A program made the translations under genes and the position numbers. A stretch of DNA of 64,000 nucleotides from Nonomuraea turkmeniaca (lineage in GTDB: Bacteria; Actinomycetota; Actinomycetes; Streptosporangiales; Streptosporangiaceae): assembly GCF_005889735.1 (NCBI RefSeq), contig NZ_VCKY01000001.1, positions 79,657 to 143,656 of the forward strand. The letters run 5' to 3'. Positions 8,732 to 17,522 of this stretch are shown in pieces. Below the pieces are notes generated by a model, which was given only the letters and a program-made list of their open reading frames with translations, was not told the DNA's origin and searched no databases. The first letter of the stretch is position 1, and each line of letters opens with the position of its first letter.

Positions 8732-9480
8732 GAACGCTGGCCGCGGAGTGGATCAAGTTCCGCACCCTGCGCTCCAGCCTGTGGTCGCTGGCCGCCGCCG
8801 TGGCCGTCGCGCTGGCCGTGACCGTACCCGCCGCCGGAACGGTCCTTCCTCGCCTCGATGCCGGCCGCTCACCCGACCAGGCGTCCTTGGTCGCATGGAG
8901 CGTGGCCTTCTTCGGCCTGGCACTCTCCGCACTGGTGATCGGCGTACTCGGCGTGATCACCATGACCGGCGAGCAGGCGTCCGGGATGATCAACCTGACC
9001 TACACCGCCATGCCGTCGCGCAGGGGCGTCCTCCTGGCCAAGGCGGCGGTTCTGACCGGCGCGGCACTGGTCACGCTGGTGCTCATCGGAACCACCGGAT
9101 ACCTGTACGGCCGTGCCGTGATCGCACGACTCCACCCGACGTTGCTGCCCCCGGACGCCTGGCCGCTCATCGGCTCCGCGGCGCTCGTCCTGGTCACCGC
9201 CGCGCTCCTCGGCCTGGCACTCGGCGCCCTCCTGCGCAGCGGAGCGCTGGCGGCAGTGGTGCTGATCGCGACCCTGTACGTCCTCCCGTTCATCCTCATG
9301 TCGATCCCCGGCGGTGAGAACGTCGGCGAGTTCCTCCCTCTCGTCGCCGGCCTCCAGCTCCTCCACCATTTCCCGCAGACCATGCCGGCGACGACGGCGT
9401 TCGCGGTCTGCGCGCTCTGGATGGTGGCGCCGATCGGGATCGCCTTGGCCATTTCCCCTGGCCCGGGAAGCCCTTCCTGA
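8728..9480 (+). CDS. ABC-2 type transporter, permease
   Basis: A 250-residue membrane protein starting at GTG 8728, inside the stop of the ATPase gene. It has about six hydrophobic segments, and WIKFRTLRSSLW at the N-terminus is the characteristic cytoplasmic entry of actinomycete ABC-2 permeases (EWxKxRTLRS). GEQASGMI and TAMPSRRGVLLAKA are the usual first loop motifs. It would form the exporter with the preceding ATPase. Confidence 0.88.
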   Translation: MRTLAAEWIKFRTLRSSLWSLAAAVAVALAVTVPAAGTVLPRLDAGRSPDQASLVAWSVAFFGLALSALVIGVLGVITMTGEQASGMINLTYTAMPSRRGVLLAKAAVLTGAALVTLVLIGTTGYLYGRAVIARLHPTLLPPDAWPLIGSAALVLVTAALLGLALGALLRSGALAAVVLIATLYVLPFILMSIPGGENVGEFLPLVAGLQLLHHFPQTMPATTAFAVCALWMVAPIGIALAISPGPGSPS

Positions 9481-9545
9481 CAAACCGGGGCCGCCGTGGT
9501 GCCGGCGACCTATCTCGGGTGCGCGAAAGCTGGTATGCAGGGCCA

Positions 9546-10421
9546 ATGGTGTTACCGAGATCGAGGGGTCGGGCCGCCGCACTGCTCGGCCTGTCGGTCG
9601 CCGTCGGCCTGATCCTCTTTGCGCTGCAGGTCATCTCGTTCCCGCGGGACACCCAGGTCACCGTCGACTACATCATCCGCAGTGAGGGACGGTTCTTCCT
9701 CCTGGTGTTCGGCCCGGCGGTGGCCATGACGCTGCTCGTTCAGCGGGGCTCGCCTCTGGGGCGGATCCTGGCGATCGCAATGGCTCCGCCGTACCTGCTG
9801 GGGCTCTGGCAGATCGTGGACCCGAACGGATACGGCTGGGTCGGCCACGAAGCCGAGTGGATGGGCGTCGTCCGGCCCGTGCTGGCGCTGGTCGCCTTCT
9901 GCCTGTACCTCGCAGGGTTGTGCATCCTCCCGAAGGACGGACGCGACGGCCATGCCATCTGGGCGGGGCCGCTGCTGGTCGGGCTGGGGTGGCTGGCCAT
10001 CGAGCACGGGATGCTGATCGGTGCGGGGAGGGACGAATCGGATCCGTTGTGGGTAGGCGCGCAGATAACGGCGGCCAACATGGAGGCTGTCGCGGACACG
10101 CTGCACGCGTATTCCGTCGCCCTCGCGGTGATCACATGCGGTCTGGCGCTTGTGCGTGATCAACGTGCCGCGACGATCGCGCTGGCCCTGCCGTACCTCG
10201 TGGTGCTTGTCTTCACCTCGATGAACACGCCTTTCGACCTGGCCCAATACGGCGCCACCCTGGTCGGGCCAGATGAGCCGCCCTGGTACGCCCCCGTTTA
10301 CTGGACCTCGTGCGCGACGATGTTCATCGCACTACTGGTTTCTCAACCAATAGGTCTGTCGTTCACTTGGAGGAGAAGAGGTGATGCGGCAAGACGAGAG
10401 GCTCAGCGACGGATGCGGTAG
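9546..10421 (+). CDS. multi-pass membrane protein of unknown function
   Basis: About 291 residues from ATG 9546, with seven or eight hydrophobic helices spread along the length. Examples are AALLGLSVAVGLILFALQV, VVRPVLALVAFCLYLAGLC and ITCGLALVRD followed by ALPYLVVLVF. The tail is basic. It resembles uncharacterised actinobacterial membrane proteins and sometimes the membrane halves of sensor kinases, but no kinase domain follows. An upstream in-frame start at 9519 is possible. Its last 19 bp overlap the convergent reductase gene. Confidence 0.6.
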   Translation: MVLPRSRGRAAALLGLSVAVGLILFALQVISFPRDTQVTVDYIIRSEGRFFLLVFGPAVAMTLLVQRGSPLGRILAIAMAPPYLLGLWQIVDPNGYGWVGHEAEWMGVVRPVLALVAFCLYLAGLCILPKDGRDGHAIWAGPLLVGLGWLAIEHGMLIGAGRDESDPLWVGAQITAANMEAVADTLHAYSVALAVITCGLALVRDQRAATIALALPYLVVLVFTSMNTPFDLAQYGATLVGPDEPPWYAPVYWTSCATMFIALLVSQPIGLSFTWRRRGDAARREAQRRMR

Positions 10422-10987
10422 CGGATGTGGGTGGCCTCCGGCGTGTCGATCACCCGAACGATCTCCAACTCCACACGCGACGACAACACATCGAAGAGCC
10501 GTCGGCCACCGCCGAACAGCACCGGGATCTGATGGATCTGCAACTCGTCCAGCACCCCGGCCTCGATCGCCCGTTGCGCCGTATAGGCGCCGATCACATG
10601 CACGTTCCGGTCCCCGGCGGCGGCCTTCGCCTGAGCCATCGCGCTGGCGATCCCATCGGTCACGTATGTCACCAGCGGATAGTTCGCGACCGACGGGTCG
10701 GGCGGCCGATGACTGGGCACGAAGATCGGGATCCCCTGACCATTGTGATCACCACCCCAGTGATCGACCTGCTCTGCGGTACGCCGTCCCGCGAGGACCG
10801 CGCCGGCCGCTCCTACCTCGCCGAGCAACTCTCCGGCCGGCCCGGACCGACGGAACTCCCCCTCCGGCGTGAGCCCCCAGTCGTGTAGCCGGATGAAGCC
10901 GTCGCCGCCGGGGTTGCCAGGTTTGTCGTTCGGACCCGCGATGTACCCGTCGAGCGACACCGACATGTCAAGCACTGATACCGACAC
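10403..10987 (-). CDS. dihydrofolate reductase / RibD C-terminal family protein
   Basis: A 194-residue protein. The start is fixed at GTG 10987 by an AGGAGG at 10993-10998, five bases upstream. DMSVSLDGYIAGPND is the N-terminal hallmark of the family, with GRRTAEQV in the middle and VHVIGAYTAQRAIEAGVLDELQIHQIPVLFGGG split by the NADPH-binding fold toward the end. Members reduce pterin-like or other heterocycles with NADPH. The actual substrate is usually unknown. Monocistronic, convergent with and overlapping the membrane protein gene by 19 bp. The 268 bp upstream (10988-11255) hold no supported gene. Confidence 0.85.
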   Translation of the reverse strand: MSVSVLDMSVSLDGYIAGPNDKPGNPGGDGFIRLHDWGLTPEGEFRRSGPAGELLGEVGAAGAVLAGRRTAEQVDHWGGDHNGQGIPIFVPSHRPPDPSVANYPLVTYVTDGIASAMAQAKAAAGDRNVHVIGAYTAQRAIEAGVLDELQIHQIPVLFGGGRRLFDVLSSRVELEIVRVIDTPEATHIRYRIRR

Positions 10988-11255
10988 TTCGACCTCCTGC
11001 AGTCTCGATCCAACGAGTTTCACCGTGCTGCAGACCCGGCATGGCGGCATTATTCATCGGCAGGCCGAACCCCCGCTGGGGCGTACACGGCGGCGGAAAC
11101 ACTCGCCTGGGCGAAACGATCACGTCTCCTCGGCGGTGGCACGGCGTTACCGTACATCGGATGGAGCGATTTCTCGAAGGGCTGTCCCGATCTCGTAGGA
11201 GGATCACCGGGCCCGCCCTGATCGCGCGCAGGCGCTCACGCCGAGGACATCGCGG

Positions 11256-12653
11256 CTATCCGGCGGCGTACAACTTGGCGATGCGCGCACCGAGATCGGC
11301 GCCGTAGTTCTGGTGGTAGACCTGGGCGGAGCAGTGGACCGGGCCGCCTTGGCGGGCCAGTCCAGCTGTCCAGGTAACGGCATTTTCCACGCCGGGGTCG
11401 CTCAGCGTCAGGCCGGTGGTCACGATGTCGTCGACTCGCACGTCGACGGAGTAGTTGCCCACGCCCTTGCGCTCGTACAGCCGCCATTGCAGCGTCGCGC
11501 TCGTCGCCCCGGCCAGCTTGGCCGTCAAGTCGATCGTCGCCTTCTGCCACGTGTACGGATCAGCGGCGACGTCCCGCTCCCACACCACCCTGCCGTTGAG
11601 GAGAAGCTGCTTCATGTGGTAGCCGGCCGGGCTCCCGGTTCCGCGGTTGGCCCGGTGCCAGAAGCTCACTGTGCGGTTGGTCGCGCCGGGTGTGAGCTGG
11701 ACCTTCTGTGTGGCGCCGCACGACATCCCAGCCATGGTGACGGTGTCGGCCTCGACGACGAAGCTGAGCCGTCCGTTGCCGGTGCGGGCGAGGTTGTCGG
11801 TGGTGGGGCGGGTCCATCCGGGATCGCGCGACATGTAGGGGAGTTTGTACTGCAGGACTCCGGTGAGTTCTCCCGCGCGAACGTGCTCGAGTGCCTTCTT
11901 GGTGATCGCCTCGACGTAGGACACGGTCGGCTTCAGGGCGGTACGGCTCAGCGGGTGGGCGTACGGCATCAGGTAGATGTCGGTGCCAGGAAGACGCTTG
12001 GCGAGATCCTTGACCTGGTAGGACAGGCTCCACGTCCACGAGGTGTCCCGGACCGGCTCATCACGGAAGGGGAAGATCACGCCGTCCAGCAGCGGGGCCT
12101 GCTCGGCGATGAAGGCCGCGGTGAACTGGCTGTAGTAGACCGTCGGGATGAACTTGAACGAAGAGTTGATCGCTTTGGCGGCGTCCCGCATCTGCTTGAC
12201 GTACGCCGGGGTGAACGTCCTGAGGTCGAAGCCGTAGTCGTCCACGGTCCAGCCGATCAGGTTCGGGTGGCTCTTCGAGAGAGTGGCGAGCTCGCTGGAC
12301 CATTTCACGTAATCGTGCCCGTGTGGCCGGGAGACTGCCGACTGGCTCGGCGCGTAGACCATGACCCACACGTCGATCCCGGCGTCCGCGGCGGCCGGCA
12401 GGAACTCGTTCCGCAGGTCCTCCCAGTGATCGTAGCCACCGGCCAGCGGATAGACGTAGGTGTTCGCGTCGAGCGCCTTCAACGCCGTGATCATCGCCTT
12501 GGTGTCCATGTGCCTGATCCCGTCTGCCCGCGGCTCCACCTCCCGGATGAGGTTTCCCGCAGTCCCCACCACGCCAGGGGCCTCGGCGTGGGACACACCT
12601 GGCAGCATCGACAGCAGCAAGGCGACGAACACAACGAGTACAGGACGGGGCAC
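11256..12653 (-). CDS. secreted glycosidase-like protein (TIM barrel plus beta-sandwich)
   Basis: A 465-residue exported protein. A Sec signal peptide (VLVVFVALLLSMLPGVSHAEA) is cleaved near residue 24. Residues about 30-280 alternate helices and strands like a TIM barrel, with LIGWTVDDYGFD (two acidic residues at a strand end) and PTVYYSQF. Residues about 290-445 look like a carbohydrate-binding jelly roll (TVSFWHRANRG, WQKATIDLTAKLAG, SVDVRVDDI). I infer a polysaccharide-acting enzyme; I cannot name the glycoside hydrolase family. It is monocistronic. Confidence 0.65.
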   Translation of the reverse strand: MPRPVLVVFVALLLSMLPGVSHAEAPGVVGTAGNLIREVEPRADGIRHMDTKAMITALKALDANTYVYPLAGGYDHWEDLRNEFLPAAADAGIDVWVMVYAPSQSAVSRPHGHDYVKWSSELATLSKSHPNLIGWTVDDYGFDLRTFTPAYVKQMRDAAKAINSSFKFIPTVYYSQFTAAFIAEQAPLLDGVIFPFRDEPVRDTSWTWSLSYQVKDLAKRLPGTDIYLMPYAHPLSRTALKPTVSYVEAITKKALEHVRAGELTGVLQYKLPYMSRDPGWTRPTTDNLARTGNGRLSFVVEADTVTMAGMSCGATQKVQLTPGATNRTVSFWHRANRGTGSPAGYHMKQLLLNGRVVWERDVAADPYTWQKATIDLTAKLAGATSATLQWRLYERKGVGNYSVDVRVDDIVTTGLTLSDPGVENAVTWTAGLARQGGPVHCSAQVYHQNYGADLGARIAKLYAAG

Positions 12654-12765
12654 GATGTTCCTTCAACATGATCCGTAGGCGCGGGCTCGTCAGCATAGAG
12701 AGCGTCGGTATATCGCCGGTATGGCGTGCCGCGCTCGCTACGGCGCCGCTCGGGATTCCTCCGCG

Positions 12766-13101
12766 CTAACCGGAGAACTTCTTCGCTCGGTCCCGAGCCC
12801 ATTGCGCGGCCTCGGCCGCCTGATCGCCGATGATGGGCGCGCCAGGCATCCGGCTCAGGCGCTCCACCTGGTCGGCGAAGCGCAGGTGCTCCCGGTGAGC
12901 GTGTTCCCGGCAGGCGAGGCACGTGACGCTTTCCGGACGAGGAGAGGTCATCGCATAGGGCACCTGGAGTCCGCAACCGGTGGTGACCACTCTCGGTGTG
13001 TCGGGCACGAGGCCTGTCGTCGACACGATCATGTTGCGGAAGGCGGCACCGGCCTGCATCACCTTCTGTTCGACGTGGATGTGCGGATCGGTCTCGCTCA
13101 T
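12766..13101 (-). CDS. small protein of unknown function with CxxC pair
   Basis: About 111 residues from ATG 13101 (MSETDPHIHV), with a GGAGG 11 bases upstream; a GTG at 13113 is an alternative. It contains VTCLACREHAHREH, a Cys-x2-Cys followed by His residues that could bind zinc, and one more Cys (TTGCGLQVPYAMTSPRPES). The C-terminus is helical and Ala-rich. I do not recognise a named family. It may be a small zinc protein. Confidence 0.5.
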   Translation of the reverse strand: MSETDPHIHVEQKVMQAGAAFRNMIVSTTGLVPDTPRVVTTGCGLQVPYAMTSPRPESVTCLACREHAHREHLRFADQVERLSRMPGAPIIGDQAAEAAQWARDRAKKFSG

Positions 13102-13541
13102 CTGCGTCCGCACCTCCGTCCGAGTCGTCCCTGAATCAGACTAATACTCTGACCACTCAGTTCCAGCCGAGATGCTCCGAAGCGATCATCGCTCTGTGGC
13201 GTTTCGCGTCTGTGGCAGCCTCGCCGGACCAGGTATCGGCAAGGCCCGGGCGAATGGATGGAGCGGGCCATGGCCGTCAGTGTCTGCGACTGACCGCATA
13301 GCCCTCGCCAAGGCGGACCAGCGAACGGATGAACTTGCCGCCGCGCCGTACGCCGTGCTCACTCCAGTGGAACGAGTCCATCTTGTGCGTCTTCTCGGCC
13401 AGGTTCATGACGCCTGTGGGCGTCGACAGCAGCCGGAGCAGAGGTGATCGCACAGGATCCAGCGCACCGGCGGGCAGGTGGGAGGGTGTTTCGAGTCCCG
13501 TCCTCGTAGAGCGTCGGTGGAGACATCGATGGAGGAGCGCC
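13102..13541. other. 440-bp stretch with a possible decayed MarR-like C-terminus
   Basis: No complete gene is visible. On the plus strand at about 13289-13420 a frame reads DQRTDELAAAPYAVLTPVER then VHLVRLLGQVHDAC, which looks like the final helices of a MarR-family regulator (a dimerisation helix of the type LTPxERxxLxRLLxxV). The helix-turn-helix region is not present upstream. This is a weak call. Otherwise nothing is visible. Confidence 0.25.
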
Positions 13542-14165
13542 ATGACCGTCATACTGTCCGCGAATCCGACTGCGTCCGCGTCCGCGCTGCGCCTGCGACC
13601 GTGGCGGGCTGAGGATGCAACGGCCCTCGTGACGGCTCATCGTGATCCACTGCTGCGCCGCTGGTTGACCACCTCTCTGGTCAGCGAGGCAGAAGCCCGT
13701 CGGTGGATCGATGAACAGAACCAAGGGTGGGCCGATGGCGTCCGATTCAGCTTCGCCATCCTGGAGTGCGGCAGCGACAAGAACGAAGTCGGCGATCCAG
13801 TGGGCCACGTTGTGGTCAAGGCGAGCGTCGACCCCACCAGTGCTTCGGCAGAGGTGGGCTACTGGACATCAGCGACGGTACGCGGCCGGGGAATCGCTCC
13901 CCGCGCCCTCGATGTCGTATCGCGGTGGGTGCTCGGCTCGCAGCGCTTGATGCCTCTGGCCCGCCTCGATCTGTTGCATGCCGTGGACAACCATGCTTCT
14001 TGCCGTGTGGCCGAGAAATGCCGCTACGCCCTGCGCTCCGTACTTCCCGCCCAACCCCCAGCCTTTCCAACCGAGGGGCACTTGCACGTGCGGACGAGAA
14101 GAAACAGGTTATTGCGGCCAGAATCCAAACAGGGCCAAGCCCGATACCCATCCATCCACCAATGA
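13542..14165 (+). CDS. GNAT-family N-acetyltransferase
   Basis: A 207-residue protein from ATG 13542, preceded by GGAGGAGCGCC. The fold is the RimJ-like GNAT type: RLRPWRAEDATALVTAHRDP at the start, VGHVVVKASV (strand 4), VGYWTSATVRGRGIAPRAL (acetyl-CoA pyrophosphate loop R/Q-x-x-G-x-G/A) near residues 115-130, and NHASCRVAEKCRYALR (Asn and the terminal strand). The last roughly 20 residues, after HLHVRTRRN, go beyond the usual end. It probably acetylates a small-molecule or protein amine; the substrate is unknown. Confidence 0.85.
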   Translation: MTVILSANPTASASALRLRPWRAEDATALVTAHRDPLLRRWLTTSLVSEAEARRWIDEQNQGWADGVRFSFAILECGSDKNEVGDPVGHVVVKASVDPTSASAEVGYWTSATVRGRGIAPRALDVVSRWVLGSQRLMPLARLDLLHAVDNHASCRVAEKCRYALRSVLPAQPPAFPTEGHLHVRTRRNRLLRPESKQGQARYPSIHQ

Positions 14166-14293
14166 TCAAGGTCTCATAGGACGTATCAGCGTGCGGCGCG
14201 ATTCCGAAATACTGGTTCTCTTCCCAGCAGCGTCCAGCGTTCGCCAGATCGGGACCTCTCTGGGTCGTCGCAACTATTGGCGGGCGGAACGTC

Positions 14294-14310
14294 AGGAGTT
14301 CGAAACTCCT
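14294..14310. terminator. short perfect hairpin in the gene gap before lgt
   Basis: AGGAGTT (14294-14300), a CGA loop, and AACTCCT (14304-14310) form a perfect 7-bp stem between the acetyltransferase gene and lgt. There is no T-tract. It could end transcription of the upstream gene or be an incidental structure. The remaining bases of 14166-14438 show nothing else. Confidence 0.25.
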
Positions 14311-14438
14311 AGCACGGCAGCCGCCGGTTGTCAGCTGAGCTGGGTGTATGCCGTGGCGAGGCGGACACACGCCGTAGGAATGGCGCAATAAGGTCACGAA
14401 GGCGGCCAAATAGTCTCCCGTCCGCTACCCTCGCCGGC

Positions 14439-15524
14439 ATGCCCCTTGCCGTGATTCCCAGCCCTTCCGAGGCGGTCTGGCATCTCGGATTCATCCCGAT
14501 CCGGGCCTACGCGTTGTGCCATATCCTCGGCATCATCGTCGGCGTCTGGCTGAGCGAGCGCCGCTGGCGCGCCCGTGGCGGCGAGAAGGGCACGATCAAC
14601 GACATCGCGGTCCCCGCGGTGATCTTCGGCCTGATCGGCGGCCGCCTCTACCACGTCATCATCGACTGGCAGACCTACTTCGGCCCGCGCGCGATCAAGG
14701 AGCCCTACCAGGCGCTGTTCATCTGGGAGGGCGGGCTCGGCATCTGGGGCGCGGTCGCTCTGGGAGGCGTGGGCGTGTGGCTGGCCTGCCGCCGCCGGGG
14801 ACTGTCCCTCGGCGCCGTGGCCGACACGGTCGCGCCCGGCATCGCGTTCGGGCAGGCGATCGCCCGCTGGGGCAACTGGTTCAACCAGGAGCTGTACGGC
14901 AGCCCGACCACGCTGCCATGGGGCCTGGAGATCGACCAGGCGCACGGCGGCGAGCCAGGCGTGCTCTACCACCCGACGTTCCTGTACGAATCGCTGTGGG
15001 ACCTGGCGCTCGGTTTCGGGCTGATCCTGGCCGGCAGGCGGTTCACGCTGCGCCACGGCCGCTTGTTCGCCCTCTATGTCGCCGGCTACACGCTGGGGCG
15101 GTTCTGGATCGAAGGGCTGCGGATCGACCCGGTCGGCGGGGTGGACCACGCGGTGACGTTCCTGGGGCTGCGGATCAACCAGTGGACCTCGATCGTGCTG
15201 TTCGTCGGCGCGCTGGTCTACCTCTGGGTGACTCGTAACAAGGACACCGAGGAGATCGTGGTGCCGGCCCCGCACAAGGAGAACGGCGGGGAGGCCGCCG
15301 ATCCGGCCGACGCGGAGGAGGACACCGGCAAGGCCGGCCCGGCCGGGGAGGACGGTCCCGATGCCGTGGGCGATTCAGGCGACGGCGGGGCGGAGGGGCG
15401 TTCCGGAGACGCGGGGAATGATCCCGCCGAAGACGCGGACCGTCTGAAGGGCGTGGAGAGCCTGGCGACCGACGCTGAGGACGTCGAGGAGAAGCAGGCC
15501 GTACCGGAGAAGAAGAACGTGTGA
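14439..15524 (+). CDS. lgt: prolipoprotein diacylglyceryl transferase
   Basis: A 361-residue integral membrane enzyme that moves diacylglycerol from phosphatidylglycerol to the lipobox cysteine of prolipoproteins. Start ATG 14439 gives MPLAVIPSPSEAVWHLGFIP. Family motifs are present: PIRAYALCHILGI, GGRLYHVI, the Lgt signature ARWGNWFNQELYG, HPTFLYESLWD, and YTLGRFWIEGLRID near the last helix. Seven membrane helices end near residue 275. The remaining roughly 85 residues form an acidic, Gly/Ala/Asp/Glu-rich low-complexity tail, common in actinomycete Lgt but absent from the E. coli enzyme. Confidence 0.96.
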   Translation: MPLAVIPSPSEAVWHLGFIPIRAYALCHILGIIVGVWLSERRWRARGGEKGTINDIAVPAVIFGLIGGRLYHVIIDWQTYFGPRAIKEPYQALFIWEGGLGIWGAVALGGVGVWLACRRRGLSLGAVADTVAPGIAFGQAIARWGNWFNQELYGSPTTLPWGLEIDQAHGGEPGVLYHPTFLYESLWDLALGFGLILAGRRFTLRHGRLFALYVAGYTLGRFWIEGLRIDPVGGVDHAVTFLGLRINQWTSIVLFVGALVYLWVTRNKDTEEIVVPAPHKENGGEAADPADAEEDTGKAGPAGEDGPDAVGDSGDGGAEGRSGDAGNDPAEDADRLKGVESLATDAEDVEEKQAVPEKKNV

Positions 15525-15929
15525 TGAGCGGGCGCGCGGAGATCCACCATCAGGACCGCGACGTCACCGGAGGCTGACTGCGGCCGTCGGTGTTCGGCGC
15601 GATGGACGGGCCGGTGTGCGACTTCGCGCTCATCGCCGGCGTCGCGCTGCTCCACGAGTCGCCGATGTCCTCGCTGGACCTTCGGGGTCCTCGCTGAGCC
15701 TTCGGGGTCCTCGCTGAACCTTCGGGGTCCTCGCTGAGCCTTCGGGGCCGATCGACGGTACCCGCCGCGTCGCCGCCGATCCACTGAGCCAAGCGCGTGC
15801 GCGGCCGGGACGCCCGGTGCCGAGCGTGGCCCGCAGCGGCGGGCCCAGTATGCCGGTGGTATAGCGCGTCATCGGCGGGTGGTCTACTGCCCTGAGGGCG
15901 AGGTTGTCTCTGCGAGAGTGGTGAACGTG
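15525..15929. other. 405-bp gene-free stretch between lgt and the beta-helix gene
   Basis: It contains the 20-bp tandem array described separately (15671-15750). The rest is unremarkable and no frame has a convincing start or family match. Confidence 0.4.
15671..15750. repeat. four tandem 20-bp repeats
   Basis: Units start at 15671, 15691, 15711 and 15731. The form is TCGCTG, two variable bases, CC, then TTCGGGGTCC, with the last unit ending TTCGGGGCCG. Differences are limited to one or two bases per unit. The period is not a multiple of three, which argues against coding, and there are no spacers, so it is not CRISPR. Each unit carries a GGACC/GGTCC-type inverted element and could form small hairpins. 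Confidence 0.8.
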
Positions 15930-17522
15930 ATGGGTGTCTGGTCACGGCGGGAGGCACTGGCGATGGGGTTAGGGGCGATGGGCGCGGCGAGCCTGTCCCC
16001 CACTGCTGCCGCCGCCCGCGCGGGTGAGAGCGCGGAGTGGCAGTCCCAGCTGGTCTACCGAGGGGCGGGCGGCGGGCTGGCCTACCGCGCGGACACCTCA
16101 GGGAACCGGATTCCCGACTTCAGCTGGGCCGGGTACCGCAACGGCGAGGCGGCCCTGCCCACGGTGCCCGTGGTGCTGGAGATCGGCCCGGTCAGAGGCG
16201 ACAACACCAGTCACATTCAGCAGGCGCTCGACAAGGTCGCCGCCCTGCCGCTCAACGACACCGGCTTTCGCGGCGCCCTGCTCCTCAAGCCGGGCACTTA
16301 TCAGGTGGCGGGCACGATCCGCGTCCGGCAGAGCGGCGTCGTACTGCGCGGCTCCGGCATGTGGGGCGATCCCACCAAGGACACCGTGATCGTCGGGACC
16401 GGGGCGGGCACCGTGGCGACCGTCATCCGCGTGGGCGGCAGCGTGAGCAACTGGGACGGGCAGCAGCCGGGAACCCGGACCGACATAGTCTCCAGCCGGG
16501 TGCAGGTCGGTGCGCGCACCTTCCAGGTGAGCGACGCCTCCCAGCTCAAGGTGGGCGACAATCTGATCATCGTGCATCCGCACACCGCCGCGTGGGGCAA
16601 GGCCATCGGCAACGGCGGCGTCCGCACGGGTGAGCCCTGGCCGGTGGGCTCGCGCCCCATCGTCTACAACCGCTACATCAAGGCGATCGAGGACCAGAAC
16701 GTCACCGTATGCGCCCCGGTCTTCAACCACTTGGTCAGGTCGCTGAGCCAGTCGTACGTCTACGCCTGGAACCAGGCGGGTCTGATCAGGAACGTCGGCG
16801 TGGAGAACCTCCGGGTGACCATGGGCGCGCCTCCCGCGGAGGATGAGAACCACCAGCAGAGCTGCGTGGTCCTCGACGGCGTGGAGGACGCCTGGGTCAG
16901 GAACTGCCACCTGCTGGAGTTCAGCTACTCGGGCGTGTTGTGCCAGCGCGCCACCCGGGTCACCGTTCAGTCGGTCCGTGCCAGCTACCCCCGGTCGAAG
17001 CTGATCGGCGAGCGGCGCTACAACTTCAACGCCGGACCCTGGTCTCAGCAGATCCTCTTCCGGGACCTGTGGTCCCAGTGGGCGCGCCACGCGTTCGTCT
17101 CCAACGGCTCGACCAGGACCTCCGGCTGCGTGTGGGTGGACGGCTACAACAAGTACGGATATACCGAGAGCGGCGGGCACCAGCGCTGGACCCACGGCCT
17201 GCTCTTCGACAACATCAAGGAGATCGAGACCCGCAGCGACAAGGCCTGGGTGCTGAACCTGCACAGCCGCGGTCACATCTCCAGCCATGGCTGGTCCTCG
17301 GCGCACAGCGTGCTGTGGAACTGCACGGTCGACAGTGGCCGCAGAGCCTGCGTGCAACGCCCGCCCACCGCGCAGAACTACGCCATCGGCACCAAGGGTG
17401 GCGCCTCAGGCGTGAACTGGTGGTCCGACTACCCCGCCGGCCACATCGAGGGGACGAACAAGAGCGGGCTGTGGCCGCCGAGCCTATATGCGGCTCAGCT
17501 CGCCGACCGCCTGGGATCGTAG
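15930..17522 (+). CDS. exported right-handed beta-helix protein (pectate-lyase-like)
   Basis: About 530 residues from ATG 15930 (GTG 15921 is an alternative). The N-terminus MGVWSRREALAMGLGAMGA has the twin Arg of a Tat signal, with cleavage after AAAARA. The mature protein has the pattern of parallel beta-helix polysaccharide lyases: DNTSHIQQALDKVAALP (start of the helix), GALLLKPGTYQV, VVLRGSG, then repeated V-x-N-x-x-I/V strands such as RNVGVENLRVT and CVVLDGVEDAWVRN. Catalytic residues cannot be assigned without structure. It probably acts on plant or microbial polysaccharide outside the cell. Its 3' end overlaps the convergent Phd-like gene by 28 bp. Confidence 0.75.
   Translation: MGVWSRREALAMGLGAMGAASLSPTAAAARAGESAEWQSQLVYRGAGGGLAYRADTSGNRIPDFSWAGYRNGEAALPTVPVVLEIGPVRGDNTSHIQQALDKVAALPLNDTGFRGALLLKPGTYQVAGTIRVRQSGVVLRGSGMWGDPTKDTVIVGTGAGTVATVIRVGGSVSNWDGQQPGTRTDIVSSRVQVGARTFQVSDASQLKVGDNLIIVHPHTAAWGKAIGNGGVRTGEPWPVGSRPIVYNRYIKAIEDQNVTVCAPVFNHLVRSLSQSYVYAWNQAGLIRNVGVENLRVTMGAPPAEDENHQQSCVVLDGVEDAWVRNCHLLEFSYSGVLCQRATRVTVQSVRASYPRSKLIGERRYNFNAGPWSQQILFRDLWSQWARHAFVSNGSTRTSGCVWVDGYNKYGYTESGGHQRWTHGLLFDNIKEIETRSDKAWVLNLHSRGHISSHGWSSAHSVLWNCTVDSGRRACVQRPPTAQNYAIGTKGGASGVNWWSDYPAGHIEGTNKSGLWPPSLYAAQLADRLGS

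Noticed and set aside
15671..15750. 20-bp repeats as a CRISPR array
   Set aside because: Units are directly joined with no spacers and there are no cas genes in the window.
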